64,000 bases of DNA from Rosa chinensis (GCF_002994745.2 NC_037092.1:17599501-17663500); one strand, 5' to 3'. Shown: positions 43,082 to 55,066, counted from the stretch's first letter. Notes: generated from the letters alone by a model not told the origin. Numbers and translations: made by a program.

Positions 43082-45408
43082 AAAGAACTGAATATTTTCT
43101 ACCTCTGGTACATTGCAATGCAAGTTCCATTTACTTCCCTCATGCTTGCAAGATCCAGTGGTCAAAGACTCGCCCATATAATGCTTGCAAATAAGAAAGA
43201 AAAAAACTATCAGATTGACAGGGCTTATACTCTAAGGCATAGTAATGATCCTAATTAAAGAGACATAACCAAAACCTTCTCTATTATATCTTTTAAAACA
43301 CACACAACCTAGCTTTGTTATATCATATTTAAAGTGTTATAAGAAGACATTCAATCCCAGACTTAAAATTACATCTAGCTCACACGTGAAACGAAACTGA
43401 AGAAACAATCATCATATAAGCTTACTTGAGAAACACCATATGCTTGTGTACCAGTACGTGGTCAAACGTGTTGGTGACCTGACCAAACAAATGTGAGAAA
43501 GTTAAACAAAGTCTAAATATCTGTTATGACTTAAGAACATAGGAACACAAAAATGACAAACAAAAGAGAGCAATGAACAAATACTAGTAAGAACATATAA
43601 ATACATTAGTCTATAATAAAAATTATTACATTCATAGATTACCTCATATAGAACATGATCTCTTGCATCATATAACAGACTTGTGGTGCAACTATACATT
43701 CATACAAAAATAAGTATATGTGCTTTAAGCTTTCTGAGAAGTGGTGTTAATTGGAGAATTCAAAAACAGAGGTATGAAAAATGTACCATTACGCCGGAAG
43801 ATATATGCCCCAGCATTCTACCAAAACCAGAAACAAAAACAAACAGCGAATCATAAATGGAAATAAGTAAACAGTATAGCAAGGATTATTTAATCATCAG
43901 TTTTCAAGTAGTCGAATTAAAAATACAAAGCAGAGAGAAGATAAGAACTTGCAATAGAGAACAAACTTCTATTCAGTATGGACAACCTGAGGAATCAGAG
44001 GAGAGCACAAGTATGCTAGTACTTTCATGAATGAAATGATAAATACACTCAGAACCTTAACAATATCTGTGTCAAGCCAAAGAAAAGTTAATTAGCAGGA
44101 CATTCAAGACGCCCTACAACCCAAATATGGGCAACCAAACAAATATCGTGCTAATAAAAGAGAATTGAGTGGCAAGTTGGCTAATTAATCAACACAAGTC
44201 TCCCAGATCTGTTAATATCATTCATAATGTTTAACAAAGAGCTCTGGATATGGGCATCCTTAGAGCAAGGACACATAATATAATCAGGACCATGAAAGAT
44301 ATATACAACTAAATGCAAAGAGTATTATTACTAATACCCTCATCATGTCTCAATAGGTAATGCATTAGAACTTGAATCTAGGCTTTCAAGTTTCAAATCC
44401 AATAGCAAAAAGCAGAAAATAGGAAGCAGATTATTTAACTAGATCACACAGAGCTTTCAATTTCATTGAGTGAGACTACTAAAACATGACCATTATTCCC
44501 AATTTCATTTCATTTAGTCTTCATTACCCAAAATCCCTCATAATTAATCAAGTATATGACCAAGTCAAAATCGTTATCCAGCAAAATACTCAAACCTATT
44601 CCTTCCTTTCATTATTATCAATTCCCAGTTGCAAACCAAACCAATCAAAACAGGGTCAAAAAGTCGAGACCTCCATAAAAAATTGACAAAAACAAACAAA
44701 TAATTCCACAATATAACCAAATTTCACATACATCGTCAATAAAGATTCTCACGCTAACACCATACCGCCAGATCCGTAATCACATCCAAAAATTAAATAC
44801 CATAATAATGCAGAACGCTAGAAGAGAAAACACCGTTTGGATTCCCAGAAAAATTCCAAAATGCAGCAAAATAAAAAATAGGTGGATCAAACTAACGAAA
44901 GATGCAAGCTTAACTCCAATATATACCAATTCAGCCAATTTCAATTCTTTCTTCACCAATATATACCGAGCTTCCCCTCTCATTCTATTCACTAGCTTCT
45001 CCAAACGTTCCAACTCCCCACATTCATTCCGGGGAACATATAGGAAAATAAAACGTGAACATTCAGAACTAAGGCCAAATGGTTTCAGAGAACTATAAAC
45101 GCAAAAAGATAACTCTCAATTGCTTAAACTAAGAAGCTCAAAAGACCCTTACCTCTCTCTGGTTTTGCTTTCGCTTTTCGTTTTGCTTCTCTTAGATTTC
45201 ACTCTAGATTTGGGGATCAAATGGCGCTTCAGTTGTGCCCCATCTTCGATTCCGAGTTCGGTCAGCATTCAATCTTTTCCATCAGGTAACCTGCAGTTGA
45301 CAAAAAAAAAAAAAAACAGTAAAATTTAAGAAAGATCATGACAGATGTATCAAGTACGAGTGTGGACCGAACCTAAATCACATTGCTCAAGCATATACAG
45401 AACACCCA
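42108..45408. other. Inner CACTA and TIR element interior, no recognised gene
   Basis: A 76-codon open stretch at 42256-42483 is acidic (DADDGDGVEI) and may be another captured exon, but I do not recognise it. 43074-45400 is AT-rich, intron-like sequence. A run of open codons at 45208-45285 before a CAG|GTAACC donor is unassigned. Confidence 0.35.
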
Positions 45409-45694
45409 TCAAAAATGCCTCTCTTCCCTCTGCTGGTAAAGCTTGTGTTTATACATAAGCCTCTGAAACCTTCACCAAAATTACCCAAAAAAAAAATTAC
45501 ACCAATCGAAATCAACGCTTAAAAACCATAACCGTAAGTGAAGAACAAGCAATTCCAACTTACAAAGTCTGAGCCTCGATGGTGAGGCCAGAGAGGCAGA
45601 GGAAGAGCCTATCGCTGACTCTGTAAATCTTCGAATTAAGGGACATAGTCAGAGCATTTGGCCTTCTTCTCTCCTTCAGCATCGCCGAACTCAT
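45409..45694 (-). pseudogene. PBC1: Captured proteasome subunit beta type-3 fragment
   Basis: Minus strand. Exon a (45694 to 45565) includes NSKIYRVSDRLFLCLSGL and TIEAQTL, matching ISKIHDRLFIGLSGLATDAQTL of the family; its end is a GTAAGT donor. Exon b (45469-45409) reads FQRLMYKHKLYQQREERHF and then TGA, matching YQRLVFRHKLYQLREERDM. Beta-3 is a non-catalytic ring subunit of the 20S core. Only ~60 residues of about 204 are present, the N-terminal catalytic-type strand is missing, and the frame of exon a may be shifted by one base (not resolved). Intron retained, so captured as DNA. Confidence 0.7.
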
Positions 45695-46559
45695 CACTAC
45701 CTCTTCTTCTTCCTAGTCTCGACTAGTGTGAATCGGAATCGAAAGTCAGGAAATTTCGGAGCCGGCAACGTCGATTCAGGGTGCAACTAAGCCGTCATCA
45801 TCGTAGCTGTGTTAGGTTAACCGACAAAGCTGGAAGCAGCGAACATAAGCTGGTTGATCTCCGTCGGAGGCGGCGAAAGGTGGAGAGGGAGCTCGAGTTT
45901 GTCGTCGAAAGGATTCAGAGCTTCATCTATTTCTTCGACTTTGTTGGGGTCTAGGTTTCTTCGGCTCTCTTGGAGCTTCAGATTCCACCGGAGAATGGAG
46001 GAGGAAGGATTGTGATGGTCAGGAGGAGGAGGAGCGAGTTTGGGGAGGAGGAGGTCGATGGGTTAAGAATGAAAATTAGGGTTTGAGCACGCTTTCTCTC
46101 GGGGTCGGGTCTAATTTAGTTTCGTTCCCTGCTCTTATCGAATCTTCTTGCTTGAGCGCTGCCGTCCTGATCTTATCGAATCTCTTGGATGCACCAGCCA
46201 CCAACTCGTGAGATCTATTAGAGGTTTCGAAGACCCAGCCTTCACATTCCTTGATGAGCTTCTTCTTCTCAGTACGCAGAATCAGCAGATCGAAGAACCT
46301 CCCAATTTTTTCAGTATGAAGAACCCTAATCTCAAGTCGAGATAGCAGAGAGAGGAGAATTACACGCCTCTTCAAATTCAAAAATCTGAAATCGAAGAAA
46401 AGAGGGGTTAGGGTTTGCGACTCAAAGAACCGCAGAGAGGGGAGTGAAATTAGAGAGAGAAGATGGGTTTGATTCTTTTAAGAGAAGAAGACGGGTTCCG
46501 CTTTCAGAAGCTAGAAGAACATGGGTTTTACGGCTTTTCGCAAAGACTAGCTAAGTAGG
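45695..46559. other. Upstream part of the captured region
   Basis: GC-richer sequence next to the proteasome fragment, probably captured 5' flank. A minus-strand frame at 46076-46381 (GWVFETSNRSHELVAG, then ASKRFDKIR) looks protein-like, but no family was recognised. Confidence 0.35.
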
Positions 46560-47206
46560 AGACAATGTGGTAGACAAAGGTGCATTAAGTTTAGTTTTCT
46601 ACTTTGTATAATCAAGTCAGACAACACATAAATGAATTTTGGTTGTCTGATGGTCTATACTTGAAACTTAGAGACGACCTAACAAGTAAATCTCCCGCCT
46701 AGTGCGAATCACATACCAACTCACTTCTCCCGCTTAGGATTGTCATCTCACGTTCACACAACAAAAATAGGTTATTCCGTTGTAGGAGCTTACATTCATG
46801 TACCAGCATTTCACCCAAAAATTGGTCTTTTTAGGGCTAATCACTCTCATTTTGGAGTACATTTGATTTTCTTCCAAACTTGCACAACGGAAACAAAAAA
46901 TGTGTTGTATGTTATTTTGCAACTTACTCTCATACGACAAATACGACTATACTGTTGTACAAGGTCAGTCAAAATTTCGACCCAAATTTGAGCAAGGTGA
47001 GGGGGGAAAAATTTTTCATTCAGACAACAAACAAAACCTTATAACTGTTGTACAATAATCTTGCACCTAAAAAAATTGATTTTTGACCTCCTTATACAAC
47101 TAAATCTCATTAAACGTGTTGTGTGAAGCTGTTTTCGTCAACACACAACGGAAATTTTTTTTTCGTTGTCTAAAAAGTGTAGTGTGATGAGAATTTTGGC
47201 ATAGTG
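46560..47206. repeat. Inner CACTA right subterminal repeats and terminus
   Basis: Repeats of the TCAGACAACA and GTTGTCTGATG type, and ACACAACGGAAA, end at TTTTGGCATAGTG. Confidence 0.75.
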
Positions 47207-47242
47207 TATTATCCTAACCTGGTTATTTGGGCAGCTCTGAGA

Positions 47243-47856
47243 GGACTGGATCTGCAGACTGGCTTTTTCAAGTTGAGGCAAATTAAAGCTGCCCCTAATA
47301 ACTTTGATCCTGTAAACAAAATTGGTGAGCAATTTTGGTTGTGTCGATAAGGTATTGTAGGTTTCATTTACTATCTTAATTTATATGCCTTAATTTCATA
47401 ATGATCGAAAATTGGATAACCTGTTCAATGCAGGGCATATTATTGGATGGCACTACAATTGCAGGCAACTCTTTTCAAAATCAAAGCGAGAAAATCGTGA
47501 GTTTGTGAATGAAGTAGCATGATATCTGGTTGACAACATCCAGATGTGGTTAGGTTATACAGTTGCTGCATTGAAGGAAATTAAATACTGTTGGTATACG
47601 AATACATGGAAAATAACATCCATGCACATTCTTTGTTTGGTAAGCATATCTGATCTAGAAAAAAAAAAAGATACTAAAATGATTTATCAAGCAATTTAAT
47701 TGATTGGAAATCTATGTTACTTGCATGTCCAGAGGAAAAGAAAGGTGTCCAAAAATTGGATTGTCCTACAAGGCAAAAAGTATGCCTACGAATAGCAAGA
47801 TGTTGTAGGATGAAAAGGTGGTTGCTTTTCAAGACATCAAAGCTGCTGCTATAAGG
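47243..47856 (+). pseudogene. Captured LRR receptor-like kinase fragment (kinase N-lobe)
   Basis: Three exon-like blocks. 47243-47351: GLDLQTGFFKLRQIKAAPNN, FDPVNKIGE, then a degraded glycine loop. 47434-47639: GILLDGTTIA, NREFVNEV, PDVVRLYSCCIEGN, TAA at 47582-47584, LLVYEYMENN. 47733-47856: PEEKKGVQKLDCPTRQKVCL, then decay. This order matches the juxtamembrane and N-lobe of LRR-RLK subfamily VIII-type kinases. Several stops and frameshifts mean it is dead. It lies in the outer CACTA immediately right of the inner element. Confidence 0.8.
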
Positions 47857-48690
47857 TATTGAATAATTTCCCCTTAATTCAGCTCGAGGTGATTTGTATT
47901 TCCTGTCATCAATGATTTTCCTTTTGTTGATTTATACATGAATATCTATGAATTTTTTCAGGTATGGATGTGAGGATCATAACATATGAGACTGTTTAGA
48001 CAATATCATTTATCTTAAGAAGGTTCTCAGTATGAAACACTGTTCTCAGTAGAAAAAAAATTAAACCCATAGTATAAACCCACAGCATCACGCGGGAATA
48101 CTACCTAGTGGGATCAATAACAACATGTTTGCTTCCAAGGGGAGGAGCAGGGCAGATCCTATTTTCCTAGAGGTCATGGATCTAATCAAGGGTCTTTCTG
48201 GAACAAACCAAAATATGAACACAAGAACTTAAAATATTCCAGCAGCCTTTGGCTTCTGTTAAACTACATTTTCTGCTGTATTATCTCACATTTGGGGTTT
48301 GAAATAAACTGTGGTTGTTATTGTTGCACTTTTACATTGATTGTTTTGAAGTTCATATTTTGGGTTTCTTCCAATATTCTCAGATTGAAGCAAGAAAATG
48401 ACGACTTGAAGGCTCAAATAGAGTTTTTTGAGGGGATTTCTGGAACAGATGAGTTGGGATGACTTTTCCCACACAAGAATACACTCACCCCAAGCTTCAG
48501 TGATTTGCATTTGCTAATTTCTGGTCTAGTGTCTATTTGTGCATATGTGTCTTATTTTGCTAATCTTGTTATAGATTAGTGTAGCCTTAATTATTGATGT
48601 ACAAACGAAATAATTGTTTTTAATTCAAGGAATAAAAAGAGGTCTGGAATGACATTTGGGGTACATTTCTTTTTTTCAGTTTTTTTTTTA
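47857..48690. other. Outer CACTA interior, unassigned
   Basis: A coiled-coil-like open stretch at about 48384-48460 (RLKQENDDLKAQIEFFEG) may be another captured exon. No family recognised. Confidence 0.35.
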
Positions 48691-48699
48691 ATTTTTATA

Positions 48700-48978
48700 A
48701 TATTAAATGCAAGAAATGATATGCAAGGAATTTTCCTTGTATATCAGCTAACCATGGTTAACCTTAGGTGTTCAATTCCTTACATTTGAAATGAACAATT
48801 CCTTGCATTTGGTGAACTCAAATGCAAGGAATTTTGGGTCGTTGTTTTTGCTCTTTTGCAAGGGCCTATTTGCAAGGACTCAAATGTAAGGAACATTCCT
48901 TGCATTTGGGTTAATGCAAGGAATTTTCAGTTTTTTACAAGGAAAAATTCCTTGCAAAAGACCATTTTTCTTGTAGTG
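48700..48978. repeat. Outer CACTA right subterminal repeats and terminus
   Basis: About eight copies of AATGCAAGGAATTT or ATTCCTTGCATTTG in both orientations, ending TTTTTCTTGTAGTG. They match the left subterminal region at 18530-18720. Confidence 0.85.
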
Positions 48979-48981
48979 TTT

Positions 48982-49133
48982 GATCGAAACAAGTATGCAA
49001 AACTAGTGTGGAACGCCTACCTAGCATGCAATCCTCTATATTTGGTTTAACCTATTGTCCTATAGGTTTTAGTACCATGGAAATAAGCATTATTAACCGT
49101 TTAGGAGATTAAAATACATATTTCTAGCCCCAC
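48982..49133 (-). mobile_element. LTR relic, continuation after the outer CACTA
   Basis: Sequence directly right of the CACTA target duplication; presumed continuation of the relic at 17980-18489. It is cut at 49134 by the next LTR. Confidence 0.4.
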
Positions 49134-50974
49134 TGATAGGAGCATTTGAATGCGATATTTTAATAGTTATTTCCTCATATTTTACTTAGTTATTTCCTTA
49201 AATATATAAATTGTAATTTAATTTTTATTTTCTAGGTACATTGGAATAAATGAAGAGAAATGACAAAAAATGAGGAGTCCTGATGACAATAGGATACCTG
49301 GATAGGCTAGGAGAGCCCAAGAACAAGATGTCCTCTACAAAGGTGATATGGATTGGGAGTCATTTTTGGCAAGAAAATATGTTTAAAAATCAGATTTTGG
49401 GACATTATTAGACACAAACTGATTTTGGCCGAATTTTAAGAATATATATGGATAATGACATCTCAATTAAATCCTAAATGCATGATTATGGCCAAAGGGA
49501 GATTTCAACAGATAAGGAAGAAGAAATTCAAGGGATTGCAACAAGCAGAAAGGTTGAAAACAGGTCCAGATACATTCCTTGATTTCCACATTCATTCTTG
49601 GCCAAAATTGAGGAGACAAATCAGAAAATAATCATGCAATTAATTCAAAAATAATCTCCCTAAATCAAGGTGTTAAATTGGAAGTTTCTCATTGGTTGGA
49701 TGACATAGCAGAGCTGACGTGGCATTATCTGATTGGTTAATGCTGTGTGGATCAATCTTGAAGACTTGGAGACTAAGTTGCCATCCTCATATAAATAGGA
49801 GCATTCTAGACATCACAATAAACAACACCACAACACCATCACACCACCACCACATCACAACACACCAACACCATCAACACAACACCACAACACACCTCTC
49901 TCTATTAGAAAATAAACATTAGAAAAATTCTCTCCATTCTCTAGTCTTCAGAAGCTCTGCGTCTCAACCAAGGAGGAGAAGAAGTCATGCAATACATCAA
50001 GATCCTAACCACCATCCACCCTTGTGTCATCCCTAGAAGATTGCTTGCTTTCAAGGATCTTCGAGTTCTTCGTCTCAAGGCCATGTCATCCATCATTCAC
50101 GGTGTATTTCATACTTTCTTTTATTTCCTTTGTTTGATTTCGTAGAGTTATGAATTCTAGTTAACAGGACGTTAAGGGCAAAGTTTAAAGCCCATTTATA
50201 TGTTTTGAAATAAAGTTGTGATTTTTTTATGTTGATTTATATGTTGCTTATGTGAGATTGCTTGATTGATTTTATTATAGAAAACTTTTGCATGTTTGTG
50301 TTCTTTATGTGCCAACTTAGGATATATGCATGTAATTGGAGCTAGATTTAAGTAGTAAAGGCTTTGGACAAAAGTCGAAATCAATTAAGAAGGATTGCAA
50401 ATAGGTGAACTTATTCATAACTAGGTTGTGCACTTTGATTGACATCTTTTCTTTGTTCTTAATGCATTGAATGTGTTCTTGATTAGCTAGCTTTCTAGAC
50501 TATGATTGCATGTTCAATAGGATTGATTTAGGTGCTTTCACGTAGATTAATTATTCAAGGAAAGTAAAATATGTGAAATCGTTTGCTTTGTAACGTTTCA
50601 CATGGTCAACTTCTTTCTCATGACATAGAAGATCAACTATAGGAATTGTGATTGGATTTCATTCATATGGATGTGGTTTTGATCTTTGTTCGTTGCGTTC
50701 CACCCATTGTATATATGTTTTTATGTTTTCTTTATTTTATTTATTTTAGTTTTTTATTTAATAATCCGAAACCCCCCTTATTTGTGTTTACTTGTATATA
50801 TTTTTATTCTTTGTTGTATTTTTGTAAATAATACTTTTTACTTTAATTAATTAATTATTTGTTCTTACAATGACAGGTGTACCCTCAATCCCTAGAATAG
50901 AATGATCTCTATTTACCATATACTAACGATGACATTTTATAGGGATAAATTATGCGCTTGCTTTGAGTGTATCA
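49134..50974 (+). mobile_element. LTR of a non-autonomous gypsy (tRNA-Asp primed) element
   Basis: TGATAGGAGC...GTGTATCA, 1841 bp. TATA box TATAAATA at 49790-49797, followed by a CA-rich leader (49821-49897). A primer-binding site follows directly, which fixes the plus orientation. No direct partner LTR was found in the window; the relative at 57222 is inverted. Confidence 0.75.
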
Positions 50975-50979
50975 ATTTT

Positions 50980-51000
50980 TGGCGCCGTTGCCAGGGATTG
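50980..51000 (+). promoter_or_regulatory. Primer-binding site, tRNA-Asp
   Basis: TTGGCGCCGTTGCCAGGGA lies six bases after the LTR. It is complementary, with one mismatch, to the CCCCGGCAACGGCGCCA 3' end of plant tRNA-Asp(GTC). This site is used by Athila/Tat-type elements. Confidence 0.85.
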
Positions 51001-52314
51001 AAAAATCACTTGTTTTTGTTTATAGTTGTTGTATATAAACTGTTTGGAAACTTAGTATACATTAACTAGGTTGTTTTTTTTTTTTTTTTTTATATTGTTG
51101 AATATGAGTTTTAATTGTAAGTTGTAAATTGAGAGGAATAGGTGAAGTCGTGTTTGTTAATATTGGCCTAAACCCCTTATTGGTACCTAGTTCAGGTCCC
51201 TTAAGGTTGAGGGCGGCCTTTATTAACACTTGTTGAACTGTCTTCACACTTATGAACTTTTTCATCTTAGTAAGTATAGCCTATGTGGAATGGTATCTAG
51301 GAAGGGGACAACGTTCATGACCGGTTTTTGAATCCAGAAGTGCTTACAAATGGGCCTAAACCACTATGTGGGAGTAGCTCATGCCAAAATGGATTTTTCC
51401 TCTCGTGTTCGTCCTCCCCCACTTGGCCATTTTAGTAAGGTTGCCCAAAGGATGCTAAAGAGAATTTGTGTCTAGACAACTATACTTGGGCCACACGTCC
51501 ACTTGATTTACCGCTTGGAATTTAATTCAATATCAATGATATTTATAACAAAAGAAAATGTTGTGATACACTAAGGTATATTGGATTAAACATAGTCTTA
51601 AATATGGTAGTTGTTTCAGTCCCATTGCACATCGAGACTCCCTGTTCCCTTACCTAAGTGTTGAAAATAATTGTAAATAAAAGAAAAGAAAAGAGATACT
51701 TGTACATAATTTTCGTAAAAGTGTTATTAATGGTTTATGAGAGTAAGAGTTTTATTATGGGTTTCTGACCATAACGGAATAAGTGAAGGACTTTGTTTTT
51801 AACATTAGTCATCCACTCTTCTCTTTCATGTGGCACACCTTAGTAGCACAGGGTGTCTAGGTTGATTGGATACTAGAAGTGCTAGCAAAGGGTCTTGTCC
51901 CCTGCTAAACAAGTGAGTTGAGCTCTGCCAAAATCTTTCTTCTACTACCTGGCTCTGTGTGAAAAGAGTTACCAAAAGATTGAGGAGGGCTACTAATATT
52001 AAGGATCGAGCCCTTAGGCCGCACGTCTAAACTTTGGTTAAGAGCTTATAATAGGATTCAAGCTTTTATTAATTGTTTATAAAAATGTGTTTATTTGTGA
52101 CGTTTTATACTCTTGGTATTGTGTGAAAATTTTGTACATTTTACTTCTCCTTATAACTGTAAAGATTGTGACGTTTTGTATCTTTGTATGGTGAATAGTG
52201 ACGTTTTGTACTTGTGTCTCTGTATAAAATTATGTACATTATACTTCTAATTATACTTGTCTAACCCCAAAAAAAAAAAAAAATAGTGAATAGTGACGTT
52301 TTATCAGTATAAAT
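51001..52314 (+). other. Non-coding internal region of the tRNA-Asp-primed element, part 1
   Basis: No ORF of note and no gag or pol motif. Short repeated GTGACGTTTT phrases occur around 52090-52300. Confidence 0.5.
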
Positions 52315-55066
52315 TAGGGGTCATCATGGGCCGGGCTAGGGCCGGCCCTACCCTAAATTTTAGGGCTTAGGGTCGGGCCGGGCCGGGCCTAGTCAAAGTC
52401 AACAAAATTTAGGGCCGGGTAGGGTCGGGCCAGGGCTTAAATATGCTAACCCTTACCCGCCCGAAAAGCCCGATCCGTTAGGGCCGAAAGGGCCGGGTCG
52501 GGCCGGCCCTCAAATAGGGCCAAATAGGGCTGAAATGGGCCAAAAAGGGCCTTATTTTGTTTAACAAAAAAAAAACATTATTTTTTTCTTCTCAAAATAT
52601 GGCTTAATGGTATATATTGGTGATATAAGACTCATTGTTTTTTATTGAACATATTTTATATTAATATTACTTGTAACTTATAACATTTATTAATATTACT
52701 TAAGGTGGTTATATTCAATTAACTATCTATATAAATCTCCCAATATTAATTGTTGTCTAAAAAAAAATAGAAATAAAGAAAACAAAACTTATGAAATCAA
52801 TTACAAAGAAAGAGATAAATTGCATATTATAGAAAAAAGAGAAACGTAATTAAAAAATAGAAAAAAAATATGGCTTATTCGGGCGGGCCAAAAATTTCGA
52901 AATGGAAATTGATCAATCTGACAATGCTCATGGAGGGTAACAAGCCTAATAAACTAGTTATACTACATTACAAGGCATATAAGGATTATGTGCGATCCAA
53001 AAATTTTAAAATGAAAATCGACCAATCTGAAAATTCTTATATGTTTATACAATAGTGATAGGTATTGTGTAAAGAAATTAGGCCGATCCGCCGTGAATAA
53101 GGCGTCCAAAGTAGCGGTCAACGCTTTACACAAGCAAACTTCCCTAAGGGGAGAGGCACCATGCGCGGACAAACGTTGCGGAATTTTGACATCCGTAAGT
53201 AGACCCCCTACCCATGAGAGTGTGGGAGCTGAAAGATCGAAAAAAATGAATTGCCAAGGACCGATTAAGAGCATATTTGTTTTATGTTCTATTTAGGGTA
53301 TTGAGTTGACCGGGTAGATCAAGGTCCAACCGAAGGCGGAAATTGCTGAAATTTCTACCACTAACATATATTCATATGAAAACAACATCCAGCGGTTCAT
53401 TTAAAAAAATTCCATTTCGTCCCCCATTTTGCTCATGGAGGGTAACAAGCCTAATAAACTAGTTATACTTCATTACAAGGCATATAAGGATTATGTGAGA
53501 TCCAAAAATTTTGAAATGAAAATCGACCAATCTGAAAATTCTCATATGGTTATACAACATTGATAGGTATTGTGTAAAGAAATTAGGCCGATCCGCCGTG
53601 AATAAGGCGTCCAACGTAGCGGTCAACGCTTTGCACAAGCAAACTTCCCTAAGGGGAGAGGCACCATGCGCGGACAAACGTTGCGGAATTTTGACATCCA
53701 TAAGTAGACCCCCTACCCATGAGAGTGTGGGAGCTGAAAGATCGAAAAAAGTGAATTGCCAAGGACCGGTTAAGAGCATATTTGTTTTATGTTCTATTTA
53801 GGGTATTGAGTTGACCGGGTAGATCGAGGTCCAACCGAATGCGGAAATTGTTGAAATTTCTACTACTAACATATATTCATATGAAAACAACATCCAGCGG
53901 TTCATTTTAAAAAATTCCATTTCGTCCCCCATTTTGCTCATGGAGGGTAACAAGCCTAATAAACTAGTTATACTACATTACAAGACATATAAGGATTATG
54001 TGCGATCCAAAAATTTTGAAATGAAAATCGATCAATCTGAAAATTCTTATATGTTTATACAATAGTGATAGGTATTGTGTAAAGAAATTAGGCCGATCCG
54101 CCGTGAATAAGGCACCTAATGGAGCGGTCAACGCTTTGCACAAGCAAACTTCCCTAAGGGGAGCGGCACCATGCGCGGACAAACGTTGTGGAATTTTGAC
54201 ATCCATAAGTAGACCTCCTACCCATGAGAGTGTGGGAGCTGAAAGATCGAAAAAAGTGAATTGCCAAGGACTGGTTAAGAACATATTTGTTTTATGTTCT
54301 ATTTAGGGTATTGAGTTGACCGGGTAGATCGAGGTCCAACCGAATGCGGAAATTGTTGAAATTTCTACCACTAACATATATTCATATGCAAACAACATCC
54401 AGCGGTTCATTTTAAAAAATTCCATTTCGTCCCCCATTTTGCTCATTAAGAAGTTAACATTACATTGGTAAAAAGGTTTCAACTCGACCAATTGATTATT
54501 TTTAGTTATGTTGATTACTTGATTTATTTCAAAATTGGTATTACATGAATATATTGTCCAATTTGAAATAATAGGTTTGTAATTATTACAGTTAATTAGT
54601 TAACAGTAATTATTGGTAAATATTAAAATACTCATAAGATTATATTAAAACGGCGGCGTTTTTGCCGAATTAACGGTTAATTCTTTAAAAAAAATTATTT
54701 TTTTCTTCTCAAAATATGGCTCAATTTAAAAGACTCATTTCCTAATATGGTAGATTGAAATAATTTTCTACACTTCCATAGTTTTATTACTTTTATACAT
54801 ATAACACATGTAATAGAAAATAACAAAAATAAAATATAAATTTTAGGGCCGGGTTAGGGCAGGGCTTTAAGGGCCGGGCCGGGCCTAGCCCTTACGGGCT
54901 CAATCGGGCCGGGCCGTAGGGTAGGGCCGGGCTTTATTTGTGAGACCCATACCCTACCCTAAATAAAAAAGGGTCGGGCCGGCCCGCCCTAATGGAAGGG
55001 CCGGGCCGGGCTTCGGCCCTACGGGCCGGGCGGGCTTAGGGCCCAAGGGCCATATGATGTGGCCTA
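52315..55066. mobile_element. Non-autonomous hAT-type element with 8 bp target duplication
   Basis: Starts TAGGGGTCATCATGGGCC; the reverse complement of the right end is TAGGCCACATCATATGGCCC. Perfect 8 bp flanking repeat GTATAAAT at 52307-52314 and 55067-55074. Both ends have dense GGGCCGGGCC-type subterminal repeats (52325-52560 and 54845-55055). 2752 bp with no transposase. The centre is a 3-unit tandem repeat. TAGGG ends, GC-rich subterminal repeats and an 8 bp TSD fit hAT. Confidence 0.9.
52926..54440. repeat. Three 505 bp tandem repeats inside the hAT element
   Basis: Units start GCTCATGGAGGGTAACAAGC at 52926, 53431 and 53936; a partial fourth begins at 54441. The period is exactly 505 bp and units differ by a few percent. 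Each contains CTTCCCTAAGGGGAG and ATAAGGATTATGTGCGATC, reverse-complement relatives of the satellite at 38880-41170. The recurring open frames here are read-through of the repeat and have no known domain. Confidence 0.92.

Larger units (their letters stand above)
20485..47206. mobile_element. Inner CACTA-like element, 26.7 kb including nested insertions
   Basis: Termini CACTATGCCAAAA (20485) and TTTTGGCATAGTG (ending 47206) are inverted. Flanking trinucleotides are TAA and TAT, so the target duplication is imperfect. Subterminal repeats of the CAGACAACAG or TTGTCTGA type occur at 20500-20640, 36187-36540 and 46600-47180. The two left blocks were one before the triple-LTR retrotransposon inserted at 20747. 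An ULP1-like protease remnant (36825-37082), frequent in plant CACTA elements, supports the class. It also holds a proteasome beta-3 fragment and a TIR element. Confidence 0.75.
18490..48978. mobile_element. Outer CACTA (En/Spm-like) element, 30.5 kb including nested insertions
   Basis: The left end CACTACAAGAAATTTCTCC (18490) and right end TTTTTCTTGTAGTG (ending 48978) form CACTA-type termini. The 3 bp flank TTT at 18487-18489 and 48979-48981 is the expected target duplication. Subterminal repeats with CCTTGCATTTG or CAAATGCAAGGA lie inside both ends (18530-18720 and 48700-48970). Its own sequence is about 18490-20484 plus 47207-48978; the rest is a nested element. No transposase was recognised. 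It carries fragments of an SRFR1-like gene and an LRR receptor kinase gene, so it resembles a Pack-CACTA. Confidence 0.85.

Noticed and set aside
42902..43177. Minus-strand ORF containing an Ile-Tyr run
   Set aside because: Mostly a (TA)n translation. The N-terminal part might belong to the interrupted ULP1 gene, but there is no motif to support it.
50196..50384. 62-codon minus-strand ORF in the tRNA-Asp-primed LTR
   Set aside because: AT-rich chance ORF inside an LTR with a clear plus-strand TATA box and primer site.
53093..54306. Repeated 67- and 103-106-codon ORFs in the hAT interior
   Set aside because: They recur only because of the 505 bp tandem repeat; both strands are open in the same places and no known domain is present.
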